Of a stretch of 64,000 bases of DNA, positions 48,280 to 58,381 are shown one piece after another. The notes under the pieces are model-generated. The model made no database searches. It was not told the origin of the DNA and saw nothing but the letters and a program-made list of their open reading frames with translations. This stretch comes from Rhynchopus sp. YZ270_cl-10 (Eukaryota; Euglenozoa; Diplonemea; Diplonemida; Diplonemidae), in the NCBI GenBank assembly GCA_964035575.1, contig OZ037863.1:102001-166000 (forward strand), read 5' to 3'. How positions within the stretch are numbered: position 1 is the stretch's first letter; each line of letters opens with the position of its first letter. The position numbers and the translations under genes are program-made.

Positions 48280-51198
48280 TTATCCGCAGTCCTCACCGAG
48301 GGCAATATCGACTGTACCGTTGGGAAGGCGGGAGACGACGCGGGTCAATGAAGTGGTGACTGTGCCCGAGAGAGACACTTCGAGGTACGGCACGACAGCG
48401 AGGTGCAGCGGCAGGTACTCCATGAAGAGAACCAGCCACTTTCCGAGGGGCGTCAGAGCGTGCTCCCCCTCGCACATCGACTTCGCTGTGGTGATGTCCC
48501 TCTCATCGATCACCACCTCGAGCGCAGCCTGCACCCAGGTGTCTTTACCAAACACACCACCACCCCTGGTTAGCTGCATCCACGAACGGTGCCCCCTCTC
48601 CACCGCCTTCGCCTCGACTATGAGATACGTGTCGATGTGGTGGCCGTCGCCACGGACGGATGCAATGGGGAAGAACTGTGCTGTTGTGAATTTCTGTGTG
48701 AGCTCGTTGCTGAGGACGTCTCCAGAGAGGAGGCATGGCAGGCCCACCGCTTGGGCAACGCGGCTAAGCCCGCCAGCTTCTTGCAGGATGCCTCCGAAGA
48801 GCGCGCATTGATGCATTGCGGCGCCCCCGATGAAGGCGAACCGGGTGGTCCCTACGTGCACACCTGAGGTGGCGTCTTCCCTCAGCTCGTACGCTGCGCA
48901 GGTTGCGCGGATTGCGTATCTCGCAGAGCGAGATGGACCTGCGGAGGTCAACCCCCATACAGCTGATACTGAGTCCTCTGACAACCTCTGCAGCAGCCCG
49001 TTGTGTGTCGACAGCGTGAGAAGCACCTTCTGCAGCGTTTCCTCCATGCTGTTGAGCACGCCGTCCAGCATGAACGGACGCACCACCAACACCGCAACCC
49101 GCCGTGTCGCCCCGTTTACCAAAGACATCGATCGTCGCAGCGCCACACCCCCAGGGCCAATCTCAGGGCGGAAGAAGCCTTCCGCCTCTGCCGGAACGTC
49201 GCTGTCTTCAGAATCCGAGGTGCCTTCGTTGCGTGCAGCTGTCGTGATAATCTGCGGAACAAATTTCGCAATTTCTGTGAGCAACGCTTCGACGTCGGCA
49301 AGATGCGTCAGGATGCGGTCTGGGTAGCTGTACACATGAATCGCAGCGCTCTCCGCGCTGTTCAGACTCATCAACGCCTGCAAAATGCTGACCGTAAACT
49401 CGCCTCGCGTCTGTATCTTCTGCAGACGCGACACCTCACAGTTGCGGTACACCCCGATGCAGGCACACAAAGACAGCACCGCACCCAGAAGCACCAGAGA
49501 GGACATCACCAGCATGCGACGCTCTCCTTCACCACTGTCCTCCACCACGAAGGTAGCATTTGCCAGAAAAACCCCGTTGCAGGTTACCCCCGCCAGCGCA
49601 GTGTCCTGCAACGCACCTACTTCATCAACACCACACACCCCACCTTGCACGCCACGGAGATACCCCAACACCACACCCAACCAATCGCACACCCGCTGCT
49701 CTACGTTCATCTGACGGGCAACATCAAACAACACAACACTCTTTAATGGATCGTTCGCGTACCCCTTTGCTGACGTTCCATTGATAAGAGGGAGCAGCCG
49801 TGACAGAGATGTGTCTAGGGGACGCAGTGTGACGTACACAGCTCCAGGCGTTCTGTGGAGATATGCCAGAGAGTCGTGCATGGTGGCAAAGTGTTGTGTT
49901 CTTTGTAGGGCAACACCAGGGCGCAGGCGTGTGGTCAAAGCTTTCAAATGCGGGAGAGAGAGCGTGTCTGTCACCAGAACCACCGGAACGTTGTTTGTCC
50001 AGAACAGATACGCAGCTTCCCCTTTCAGGATCTCCTTCCACCACACCACCTCCCCGGACACAATGCGCGCTAGATCGGGGATTTCCACACCCAACTCCCC
50101 CTGCCTTCCGAGATTTGCTACGATCCTCAGCTCTGTGATGTCTATAGGGAAGCCTGTCGCCCCTATGGTGTTGGTTACTGAGATATCGGTGGGTTGTGAT
50201 TGGGTGGTCAAGAGGAAGGGGGGCAGTGCGAGGTTGTAACGGTGGCGGAATAGTTGGTGTTGGAGTGCACGGAGTGTGCCGTCTGGTGTGCATAGGTGTG
50301 TTTCTGTGCAATGCACTGCAAGGGTTTCTGGCGCGGCGCAGTTGTGTTGGGTCTGGGCCTCCGCAATGCCTTCAAGAACGACACCACCAATACCATCTGA
50401 AAACCGACGCAAGGTAGACTCCTGCATCACCTCCCTCGCAACATCGGACATCAACACCCACAACACAAAGTCCAACACATTGCATATCGCAGTGTCCACA
50501 CTGACGTACACCGTTAATACATAAGGGTACCCCCCCGCAGCATCCACCTCAAGCGTCTCAGACGACACCATCCCTGGCACGCCATGTGGCAGAAAAGGGA
50601 GATGTGGTGACCCATCTGCTCCTATAACTGCTACCAGACCCAGACCTTCCCCGAGAACGTCGGTCACCCCAAGGTGCCCTATGGTCCCTACTGTGTGGTG
50701 TAGGCAGGCAAGCATTGCGCTGGCGTTGCACACTCGAGTCGCTTGATGATACGGAAACAGTGCACCCACGGTGCTCCCATTCTCTCTACGAAGGGCTACG
50801 ATAGGGAGAGGTGGGAGAACCGCGTTGCGGTTTACTTCTGCGATGGCTGGGTCATCCCAGGTGCGTACCGTGCCTGAGTAGACCTCAGAGAGGATTTGTT
50901 GTGTTAATATAAGATGCCTAACGCCAGGCAAATTGAATGCCACTGCAACAGCCGCAACGCCAATAGGAAAGACCTGGCCGGTCATCTGTTCTTCGGTCAC
51001 ACTGAAATCAACACTGCCGTGCTGCAGCTCTGCCGTTCCGTTGATACTAGAGGTGCATGCGTACTGTGCGCCAGGAGGGTACCGTGCAGCCAGACCCTGC
51101 AGGACACCGCACGCAAGCGCGCCTCCACTTCCAGCTATGGTACTCGAACCTGCCTGTGCATGGAGCAGCGAGGCGGTGAGAAGGACTGCCGCCATCAT
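48280..51198 (-). CDS. Receptor-like protein: PstS-like ectodomain, one TM, degenerate cyclase-type domain
   Basis: The ATG at 51198 starts a good signal peptide (MMAAVLLTASLLHAQA), giving 972 aa; an in-frame ATG at 51381 would add 61 residues without a signal and is less likely. Residues about 19-285 resemble PstS phosphate-binding proteins: STIAGSGGALACGVLQGLA, NGTAELQHGSVDFSVTE, FPIGVAAVAVAFNLPG, LSEVYSGTVRTWDDPAIAEV and LPIVALRRENGSTVGALF. The usual DGSGTT phosphate loop reads ENGSTVG, so the ligand may differ. A second, more diverged binding-protein-like lobe follows (about 335-550; TGFPIDITELRIVANLG). One TM segment lies at about 562-585. The cytoplasmic part (about 700-850) has class III cyclase spacing (LSEDSVSAVWG, GVHVGTTRFAFIGG, LFGGILQEAGGLSRVAQ) but lacks both metal Asp residues, so it may regulate a partner cyclase. 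The layout parallels trypanosomatid receptor cyclases, whose ectodomain is a different binding-protein family. Confidence 0.85.
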   Translation of the reverse strand: MMAAVLLTASLLHAQAGSSTIAGSGGALACGVLQGLAARYPPGAQYACTSSINGTAELQHGSVDFSVTEEQMTGQVFPIGVAAVAVAFNLPGVRHLILTQQILSEVYSGTVRTWDDPAIAEVNRNAVLPPLPIVALRRENGSTVGALFPYHQATRVCNASAMLACLHHTVGTIGHLGVTDVLGEGLGLVAVIGADGSPHLPFLPHGVPGMVSSETLEVDAAGGYPYVLTVYVSVDTAICNVLDFVLWVLMSDVAREVMQESTLRRFSDGIGGVVLEGIAEAQTQHNCAAPETLAVHCTETHLCTPDGTLRALQHQLFRHRYNLALPPFLLTTQSQPTDISVTNTIGATGFPIDITELRIVANLGRQGELGVEIPDLARIVSGEVVWWKEILKGEAAYLFWTNNVPVVLVTDTLSLPHLKALTTRLRPGVALQRTQHFATMHDSLAYLHRTPGAVYVTLRPLDTSLSRLLPLINGTSAKGYANDPLKSVVLFDVARQMNVEQRVCDWLGVVLGYLRGVQGGVCGVDEVGALQDTALAGVTCNGVFLANATFVVEDSGEGERRMLVMSSLVLLGAVLSLCACIGVYRNCEVSRLQKIQTRGEFTVSILQALMSLNSAESAAIHVYSYPDRILTHLADVEALLTEIAKFVPQIITTAARNEGTSDSEDSDVPAEAEGFFRPEIGPGGVALRRSMSLVNGATRRVAVLVVRPFMLDGVLNSMEETLQKVLLTLSTHNGLLQRLSEDSVSAVWGLTSAGPSRSARYAIRATCAAYELREDATSGVHVGTTRFAFIGGAAMHQCALFGGILQEAGGLSRVAQAVGLPCLLSGDVLSNELTQKFTTAQFFPIASVRGDGHHIDTYLIVEAKAVERGHRSWMQLTRGGGVFGKDTWVQAALEVVIDERDITTAKSMCEGEHALTPLGKWLVLFMEYLPLHLAVVPYLEVSLSGTVTTSLTRVVSRLPNGTVDIALGEDCG

Positions 51199-51517
51199 GG
51201 GGGTTGTTCCCAAAACCCGGCTACATATCAAAAGGGTGTTGTTGTTTTGCTGTTTGGTGGTGGTGGTGACAAATGATGTTTTTAAGGGGGCAATTTGAAA
51301 GGTGGGTAAAAGGTCACGTCTTTTGAGGAAGGTTAGGAAACGAAGAGTGTTCCCCAACTGTGGGATCTTCTTTTCCCACATTCACGGATGTGTCCAGCAT
51401 CAGCCAAGACGTCACCCCTTATCACATATGTCTCACAAGGAGGTGGCCAGTTTGCTGTCTTCATCTATTTTGCTTGGCGTGTTGTGCCTTTGGGCCTCCT
51501 GCTTGGTGCTCCTTCCC
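51199..51517. other. Short spacer, no gene seen
   Basis: About 320 bp between the receptor start and the stop of the next gene. It contains the unlikely upstream in-frame ATG at 51381 and a run of ACC repeats (51260-51272 on the minus strand). Nothing else is recognised. Confidence 0.5.
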
Positions 51518-52675
51518 TCAGAGTCTTGTGCACAAACGCTTCCCACGCACCTCCTCAACCATCGAGGAGTACTCCTCTGCAATGCGGAAGGAGAGCGACA
51601 CCTCTGCGTCTGTGAGCACGTACCGGAGGAAGTCGCGCCCACGGTGGTACTGCCGCCCTGCACGATAGAGACGGAGCATCCAGAACACAACTGCGTCTGT
51701 AGCAGCGGAGGCAAGCAGCAGCACACCGAGCGCACCCTCGCAGCTGGCCACCACAGCCGCAAGACGGCCCTTCAGCACCACGTTGCCCAACCACCCAGCA
51801 GACGATGGGAACGCCCTTCCAAGCTCCAGTGCAGAGGCACGGAGCAGTTCGCACAGCACCTCCGCCTGGTGTTCCCGACCAAAGCCGCTTCGAAACGTTG
51901 CCGCAAGGAGACCACAAAAGGCACGGTACGTCGCCCACCTCCCGTACGCGTGCAAAAGCGCAAGCCGCACCGGGTACTCCTCCTCCCGCATCTCCCTGTA
52001 CAGCAGGTCTGATTTCTTCTTGCCCCCACAGTTGCGCAAAAGAAGCGCCTCGTGGCTGGCATCACAACTACTGCGAACGGAGGTGTAAAACTGAAGCATT
52101 TCGTTGAACAATTCAGGTCCGGATGCATCCCCTGGGCGCGCACTGAGTGATAGAAGTACGCAGTACGCGGCCCGACGTGAGGTGTGCGGAAGCTCAAAGA
52201 AAACGGCCCTGCAGCGGCGTGCGTCCCGCCGTCGCGCGAGACACCACATCACCGCCTCTGCGTGCTTTATGGTGGCGGGGAGGCCGGTGTGTTCGAGACG
52301 GCGGAACGTGGCGAGCACACCAGAGACGTTGCCGTCCTGCGCGTCGCACATCATGACCCGGTAAAGCAGGTCGGAGTACACACTGAAGTCGCACCGAGGG
52401 ATGTGTGGGCGAGTCTGGACGAAGTGTGCAAAGGCACGTCGCAGTGCGTCTGGGTGCCCGCGTAGGACCTTCGCGTATTGCACAAGGGTGTGTGAGCCAA
52501 CGTGGTTCGTGCGCCAGAGGCTGTTGAGAACACCCTCGCGAGATGCGGTGTGCTCACGCATGCCTTCGCCGTGTGCATTTGGTGTGGGCCCAAAAACCTT
52601 CTTCAAATACGCTGCCGTGCCACGATCACTCAACCCACTGGGAAGGCTGCTCAGGACCTCGCTTGCGCGCCGCAT
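51518..52675 (-). CDS. Helical-repeat protein, possibly PPR-like
   Basis: ATG at 52675 gives 385 aa without introns. The middle shows paired helices spaced like pentatricopeptide or TPR units: YSDLLYRVMMCDAQDGNVSG followed by VLATFRRLEHTGLPATIKHA (about 100-140) and AEAVMWCLARRRDARRCRAV (about 139-158). Later helices are Ala/Leu/Arg-rich. If it is PPR-like it would bind RNA, usually in mitochondria, but no clear targeting peptide is visible and the match is weak. The upstream leader contains a three-codon uORF (ATGCCGCCCTGA) ending four bases before the start codon in the same frame. Confidence 0.6.
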   Translation of the reverse strand: MRRASEVLSSLPSGLSDRGTAAYLKKVFGPTPNAHGEGMREHTASREGVLNSLWRTNHVGSHTLVQYAKVLRGHPDALRRAFAHFVQTRPHIPRCDFSVYSDLLYRVMMCDAQDGNVSGVLATFRRLEHTGLPATIKHAEAVMWCLARRRDARRCRAVFFELPHTSRRAAYCVLLSLSARPGDASGPELFNEMLQFYTSVRSSCDASHEALLLRNCGGKKKSDLLYREMREEEYPVRLALLHAYGRWATYRAFCGLLAATFRSGFGREHQAEVLCELLRASALELGRAFPSSAGWLGNVVLKGRLAAVVASCEGALGVLLLASAATDAVVFWMLRLYRAGRQYHRGRDFLRYVLTDAEVSLSFRIAEEYSSMVEEVRGKRLCTRL

Positions 52676-52866
52676 CGCTCAGGGCGGCATCGTTTCTTGT
52701 TATGTGTACTGTACTGATTGAGATAGGTTTATTTTACTACTTTCCACCAACATCAAAAACAACCTCTTTTTAACACATCACGCCAAAAGACTGGATCTGA
52801 ACGATACCTTATGTTTTGCTTTTTTTATTTGCCTCTTTTGGCCGTAGGAATACGGGACCAACTGCG

Positions 52867-55363
52867 TCACCCCCGGAGATATCTGGGTGTGCGCGGGGAG
52901 CGAGGCGAGCGGGAGAGGGTAGGGGAGAGTGCGACAAAATAGCGACTGAGGAGCAGAAGGCTGTTCGAATACGCAAGGAGGGCTGCCTGGTCGTGCTGCA
53001 TGAGGCGGAGGTTGCGGACCTCCTTGTAGTGAGCGAGTTTGCTGAAGTAGCGGGAGGCAAAGATGTTCCAGTTTGCACGCGCACTACGCTGCCGCAGCAC
53101 GTACACAGGAGAAGTATGCCATTCCGTAAATTTCGCAAAGTATCTCTCCAACACGCTCCGTTCTGCAGCTTCCCCCATATCCGCCGCCATCAGCTGCATC
53201 TCCTCCCCTCTCACCCGCCTCCGCATGTAGCGCATCAAGCACCAGAACCTGGTGGAGATCTGTTGTGACAAAACGGCCTGTCTCATGTCAAGGCATTCGC
53301 GTGTCTTCTTCTTGAGGCGGGTGTAGCGGAGCAGTGTTGTGTAGCGCAGGCGCTGTGCACGCTTGATGGAGAGGTCCACCAGGGTGATGATGTTTTCCTT
53401 CATCATGTCGCGTCTGCGTGCGGCGGAGACGGCAGCGTGGAGGATGTGGAGGTAGCGGTGGCGGAGGGTGCGGTGATGTCTGCGTTCCATGGAGCGTACG
53501 GTGCGTGCCTGTTGCAGCTTGCGTTGGGTTCGTGCAATCCGCATGCTTGTGTACCGTGACCAATCGTTGAAGCGCTTGCGCACCAAAAGGATCTGCAGCT
53601 TCCCAAGCATAGTGTGTGTCGCCTCCTTGAATGTCTGCATCTTGTCGCGGTAGCTCAGCAGTGCATGGTACGCGTCGTGCACCCGTAACGGTGCATTGCG
53701 GCGCAGCAGCACCACCGCCTTCAGCTTGCGCTTCACCTTGCGTGTCACCCAAGCAGAGAGCATCAGATAGTACCGTCTGCACAGAACGCTGAAGATGTGC
53801 GTTCGGAGCTGGTGGACCTGTGGTGATAAAAATGTGAGGAAAGTGAAAGTGATGTAAGCATACCCTGTCCTCGATGATCTCCTCGTCGGTGCGGCGTCTG
53901 TAGCGCCGCAGCTTTCTGTAGAAGATGGCAAGGTGCATCTGGTCTGTGTGCTGCAGCAGACTCACCGCCTTCTCCCTAAAGGAGTAGAGGCGGAGGGTGT
54001 TGAATGCCAGCTGCAGCCTGCGGGTTTCTGTTGTGAACAGCAGTTCAAGCGCAAAGGCGGACTGCTTGGCACGTAACCGCACACGCATTACACGGGACAG
54101 AAGCACCTCATACCACCTCCGCAGAATCCTCTTTGTGGACTTCAACGCCATCATCTTGGAGCGTCCCTTACCCGTTGATGGGTTGAAACGGAGTTGATGC
54201 CACTTACACCATGCTCCATACTTCAAGGTCAACAGGGACAGCGTGGAGACACCTGACAAAGCTTCCATCGCAGCGGTGCGTCTCCGCTGCTGCTCCTGCG
54301 CAAATGCAACCACCTTGTTCTCGTCTGTCTCTTGCTGCATGACCGTGGTACGGCCACAGAGCTCTGCGTAGCAGAGGGCCTCTTCTTCGCGTATCTCCAC
54401 GGCGCCGGAGTAGCCTGTCTTTATGACGCTGATGATGCGGCAGTTGGTCATCCATAGGAAGGTTTTCGCGTCGCGGATGATGTAACGTTCATAGCTTGAC
54501 GCTTCCGCCTCTGCAGCGGTGACGACACCGCGTTGGGTAGTTTCCTCTTCAACCAAAGCGGCACGGAGTTGGCGCATTGCAACGCAACGCTCAGCATAGC
54601 GACCCAAGACGCGAAGCGTCCTGCACCGCAGCGCTACCTCAGACGCACCGTGCAGGGCGTCGTACTGTCTGAGAAGCCTCCTTTTGCGCACTGCATCAAA
54701 CGCATACTTCCGTAACGCAGAAAAGAACAGAATCAATGCAGAGTTTTGGTTGTACAACAACAGATGCACAGCCTTCCGCGTCGCCGCACCTCGGTCTGTG
54801 ATACGGTCAAACCCAACCCGCTCTGCAATACATAGGTTGTACCGCGACACCGACTCAGATGCGCCCAACGAAACGGACATAGCCAAAGCGGTCAGCACAA
54901 TGTCGCGCACATCGTATTCGATGGCTGTGAGTTCAGACCTCTCAGCCGCCTCGTGTGTTTCCAATGCTTGGGTGTGTCGGGAATGCAGCCAGCCAAAGAA
55001 CCCGGCAGACCGGGGGCGATCGGTGGTGCTGCAGGAGGTAGTGGAGGTTGTGGAGGAGGAGAGGCCGCTGCGCTCGAAGGGGTCGCGCCCGTCCCAGTCG
55101 TCGATGGGTGGTAGTGTGACGCATGACTGACGGGAATGTGCTGCATGAGTGGGTGCGTGGGTTGCTGCTGTTGCAGTGAAAAAGCCGTATGGAGGCTGCC
55201 GTTTCGCCAAGGTGCTGCGTGAGGCAAGTGCCGTCGCAGCGTCGTGGTTGCCGCCCTCGCTTTCGTGCTGAAGAAAGCAGTTCAAAGCTTTGCTGTTGAC
55301 CCGCAGTGCTGGTCCGAGAGGCGCATAATGTCCCGGTGGTGCGAGAGAGCCTCTTCTGACCAT
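52867..55363 (-). CDS. Large basic helical protein with Sfi1-like spacing, two exons
   Basis: Exons 55363-53864 and 53817-52867 give 816 aa; the 46-bp phase-0 intron starts GTATGC and ends CCACAG. The first ATG is at 55363. After a Ser/Thr-rich N-terminus (about 150 aa) nearly the whole protein is Arg/Lys/Leu/Tyr-rich helix with recurring blocks ending in an aromatic pair, for example LRRWYEVLLSRVMRVRL, RKRFNDWSRYTSMRIARTQR, STRFWCLMRYMRRR and YFAKFTEWHTSPVYVL. Spacing of about 23-35 aa with F/W-x-x-W/Y endings is reminiscent of Sfi1-type centrin-binding repeats or IQ-like helices, so a basal-body or flagellar role is a reasonable guess only. The leader has a short uORF (ATGCTTGCGTGA) whose stop overlaps the region one base before the true ATG. 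Confidence 0.75.
53818..53863 (-). other. Very short intron (46 bp)
   Basis: GTATGC at the donor, a pyrimidine-rich middle, ATCACCACAG at the acceptor; phase 0. Removal joins IIEDR to VHQLRTHIF, keeping the basic helical composition on both sides. Confidence 0.88.
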
Positions 55364-56170
55364 TTCACGCAAGCATCGGTGAGTATTGTATGAAAACAAA
55401 AAGGTGTATCTGGTGTGATGTGTGATGTGGAATTGGTGCAAAATGAAGGGTCAAGGGAAGAAGAGAATAACGGTTAATGCACATAAGCCGCTCACCATCC
55501 GGCGAAGAGTCGTGAGCTAGGCACTCCGTTGCTACATGTGGGAGAAGGAAGGCGCCTCAGACACAGCGTAGATCACCAAGTCGAATGAAGCCGGTTCCAG
55601 GATTTTATCATGCACAACAGAGGGTGGAAAGGTGGGGAACAGAAGTGTTTCATACAAAGCGGTTAAAGGATGTGCTCATGGTCGAGACTCACATTGGTGC
55701 CAGCACTGACAAATTAAAAGGTTTTCATCATCTTGTCGTGGCAACGTTGGATATTTTTGATGGGCAAACAAAAGGGAAGGGGCTGGTGTTGCTTATTGGC
55801 ACCATCTGCATCTGTCAAAGAAACACAACAGAAACAGGTTGAAACTCAAGAAGAAGTAAGCTGTCGAATTAAGTTGTGTGCATGGACGCACAAAAAGAAA
55901 ACAAAGTTGTGACCGTGCAGACGTCACATGAAGAGGACAACAACGGCACCTTCCCTTCATCTCCCCCCATGAATGTGTCAAGGTGGGGAACATTCAACGT
56001 TTGAACTTTTAAACTTTTTCTCCACACACTAACCGGAAAAAGTTAGGGACATTTTGGGATTTTTGGGCCGAATTGGGAGTTTTCCCGATTTGACATTTTA
56101 AAATTTTACGGTATGCGAAAGCGAGGACGAGACGTGGCCTACCTACGTTACAAAACCATTCACCTTCCTT
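55364..56170. other. Intergenic region, no gene seen
   Basis: No gene is supported. 55488-55522 matches a block of the dispersed repeat (CCGGCGAAGAGTCGTGAGCT against the version at 13395-13415). AT-rich sequence follows to the BspA-like gene. Confidence 0.5.
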
Positions 56171-56891
56171 CTAAATGCCCAGGTCAGCTACTATGCTGCG
56201 CACAACGTTGCTGCATGTGTCCGTTCCGTGCACTGTCTGCAATGCTGGACACCCCGAGAGGAACCCTCCATGAATTGCAGTGACCGATTGAAGGCCGGAG
56301 ACGTCGACGGTCGACAGCGCCCTGCACCTGGAGAGGAACGAGAAACTAATTGTAGTGACAGCTTGCAGGCCGGTGAGATCGACAGTCGCCAACATACTGC
56401 ACCCGGAGAGGAACCCGCCACCAATCGCGGTGACAGCTTTCAAACCGGAAAGGTCTACCGTCGTCAGCGACGTGCAGTCGGAGAGGAAGCCGTACCCTAT
56501 CGTGGTAACAGCATTCAGGCCGGAAAGGTCGACTGTTGTCAACTGCTTGCACCTAGAGAAGAATGCGATCCTAATTGCAGTGACGCAGGGCAACGCAGGC
56601 AGGTGCAGTGTGCCCCTGTCGGATACGCAATTGAAAGTGATGCTCGTCACTGCAGAACGTTTGAAGAAGTCATTCGGAATCTCTGTCGCAACTTCTGCCT
56701 GCAGGAGCAAGCTAGCAACTCACAAGTTCTGTGGTGTCCTCTCCTTCGTCCTTTCCTCCAAAACCCATACAAAAGCTGTATTCCCGCAACCCCGCCGCAG
56801 ACGCCACCTTCTGCCGCATCGTCGCCGTTGTGTCATCCTCACCCACCTCAATCACGTACTCCTTTCCAAAGCATTGGACGACCAATTCCAT
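56171..56891 (-). CDS. Ubiquitin-like N-terminus plus BspA-type leucine-rich repeats
   Basis: The ATG at 56891 opens a frame beginning MELVVQCFGKEYVIEVGEDD, then TTATMRQKVASAAGL, with the spacing of a ubiquitin-like beta-grasp fold. This frame stops after about 60 codons. A second frame then carries the BspA-like LRRs (ITFNCVSDRGTLHLPALPCV; repeated units such as LTTVDLSGLNAVTTIGYGFL) to the stop at 56171. The two frames can be joined in phase 0 by removing 25 bases that start GTGAGT and end CTGCAG. That is either an exceptionally small intron or a coincidence around a frameshift. The product would be about 240 aa with six LRR units of 23 aa. BspA-like LRRs are common in parasitic and free-living protists as recognition modules. 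Junction unresolved. Confidence 0.65.
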
Positions 56892-56979
56892 TTTTAGTTC
56901 TATCTCTTCATGGTGGGTCGTTGTGTTGTGGGGTCAGGAACAACAAAGAAAGGCTCGAAATATTTCACGACATGGCACG

Positions 56980-58033
56980 GTCCATAAACCACCCCCCCCA
57001 AAAGGTAACCTGGGGTCCTTATTTTTATTTCATCTGGGTTCTACTGGGACTTTCTCCCCAATTTTTTTTTTAATGAACTCAGAGTTAAGTTTCTGGGTTC
57101 AATAAAAAAAACGACGAGCAAAAAGTCCAATTGGAAATTTGATGGATACCCCCCGAGAGCAAAATAAACCAACGGTAAAAATTGGTACCCTTGGTTTCCT
57201 ATAGGTTCCTATAGGAAACCTACATTTTCCCATAATTTCCCACACAACTTACTTGACAACAGGATGAAAACAAATACAACAATGGCAAAAGTGAGTAAAA
57301 CCGTGCAAGGGGCACTGGACTTTGCTAGGGCTCTGGGAGAAACGCAGTTCTCAGGGGAGAAGACTCGCAAGGAGGTTCTTGCCTACGCGAAGGCACGCAG
57401 TTGTTACCGTAGGGGTTTCCCGGAAGACGTGTGGTTCACCCTCCGTACCTTCTGATGGCACACCCACACACTCATCCAGGTTACTGCAGAAATACAGTTG
57501 GACCGCGCATCCCCCACGGGTGGTGTTCTTCCTGTGAAGGATGAGGGATATTCCTCTCGCTTTCCATAAAGCTTTGAACCACACGTCTTCCGGGAAACCC
57601 CTACGGTAACAACTGCGTGCCTTCGCGTAGGCAAGAACCTCCTTGCGAGTCTTCTCCCCTGAGAACTGCGTTTCTCCCAGAGCCCTAGCAAAGTCCAGTG
57701 CCCCTTGCACGGTTTTACTCACTTTTGCCATTGTTGTATTTGTTTTCATCCTGTTGTCAAGTAAGTTGTGTGGGAAATTATGGGAAAATGTAGGTTTCCT
57801 ATAGGAACCTATAGGAAACCAAGGGTACCAATTTTTACCGTTGGTTTATTTTGCTCTCGGGGGGTATCCATCAAATTTCCAATTGGACTTTTTGCTCGTC
57901 GTTTTTTTTATTGAACCCAGAAACTTAACTCTGAGTTCATTAAAAAAAAAATTGGGGAGAAAGTCCCAGTAGAACCCAGATGAAATAAAAATAAGGACCC
58001 CAGGTTACCTTTTGGGGGGGGTGGTTTATGGAC
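56980..58033. mobile_element. Foldback repeat with two perfect 459-bp arms
   Basis: Arms 56980-57438 and 57575-58033 are exact reverse complements by eye, around a 136-bp centre. Each arm starts GTCCATAAACCACCCCCC, contains GGTTTCCTATAGG followed closely by CCTATAGGAAACC (a hairpin within the arm), and encodes the same reading frame beginning MKTNTTMAKVSKTVQGALDF. On the minus strand that frame runs from 57749 through the centre to 57351 (132 codons). No target duplication is visible. It may be a foldback transposon, a recent inverted duplication, or an assembly or amplification artefact. Confidence 0.75.
57351..57749 (-). CDS. Small ORF carried by the foldback repeat
   Basis: 132 codons from an ATG at 57749; the plus-strand copy in the other arm has the same first 58 or so residues (ATG at 57264) and stops after 63. 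The sequence is helical and basic (GALDFARALGETQFSGEKTR, then KEVLAYAKARSCYRRGF). It resembles the DNA-binding head of a transposase in size and charge, but I cannot name a family. Confidence 0.4.
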   Translation of the reverse strand: MKTNTTMAKVSKTVQGALDFARALGETQFSGEKTRKEVLAYAKARSCYRRGFPEDVWFKALWKARGISLILHRKNTTRGGCAVQLYFCSNLDECVGVPSEGTEGEPHVFRETPTVTTACLRVGKNLLASLLP

Positions 58034-58381
58034 TGACCCACATAGGAAATACAATTTTGTTTTTTGCATTAGTTCCACCCAGAGTGAGCAGGGGTGAGAG
58101 GAAGAGAAGGGGTAATGCAAAAAAAAATACGGTATCCACGAAACGAGAGGCGAGGAACAGCCGCGTGGAGCAATTATTCAAAAAAAATAATGATAGCCCA
58201 TCTCTTCTCAATAATATTATAAAAAAAACTCTAAAGCAAAATAGCAAAGACTTCTGCCTACTGTTGGGTACCCTTAGACTGGCCCCCCGCAAAAAAAAAA
58301 ATACCCCCACCCCTTGACCACATTTCTTATCACTATGTTCTACCCTACAAACCCCATTTAACAGGTTATCAGCTGAATTCT

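Larger units (their letters stand above)
56892..58381. other. Intergenic region dominated by a foldback repeat
   Basis: Apart from the inverted repeat 56980-58033, the flanks (56892-56979 and 58034-58381) carry no gene. The right flank has A-rich runs around 58120 and 58295. Confidence 0.55.

Noticed and set aside
55585-55842. Plus-strand frame of 85 codons (MKPVPGFYHAQQRVERWG)
   Set aside because: Single short frame in repeat-containing spacer, no homology recognised, and opposite in direction to all other genes.
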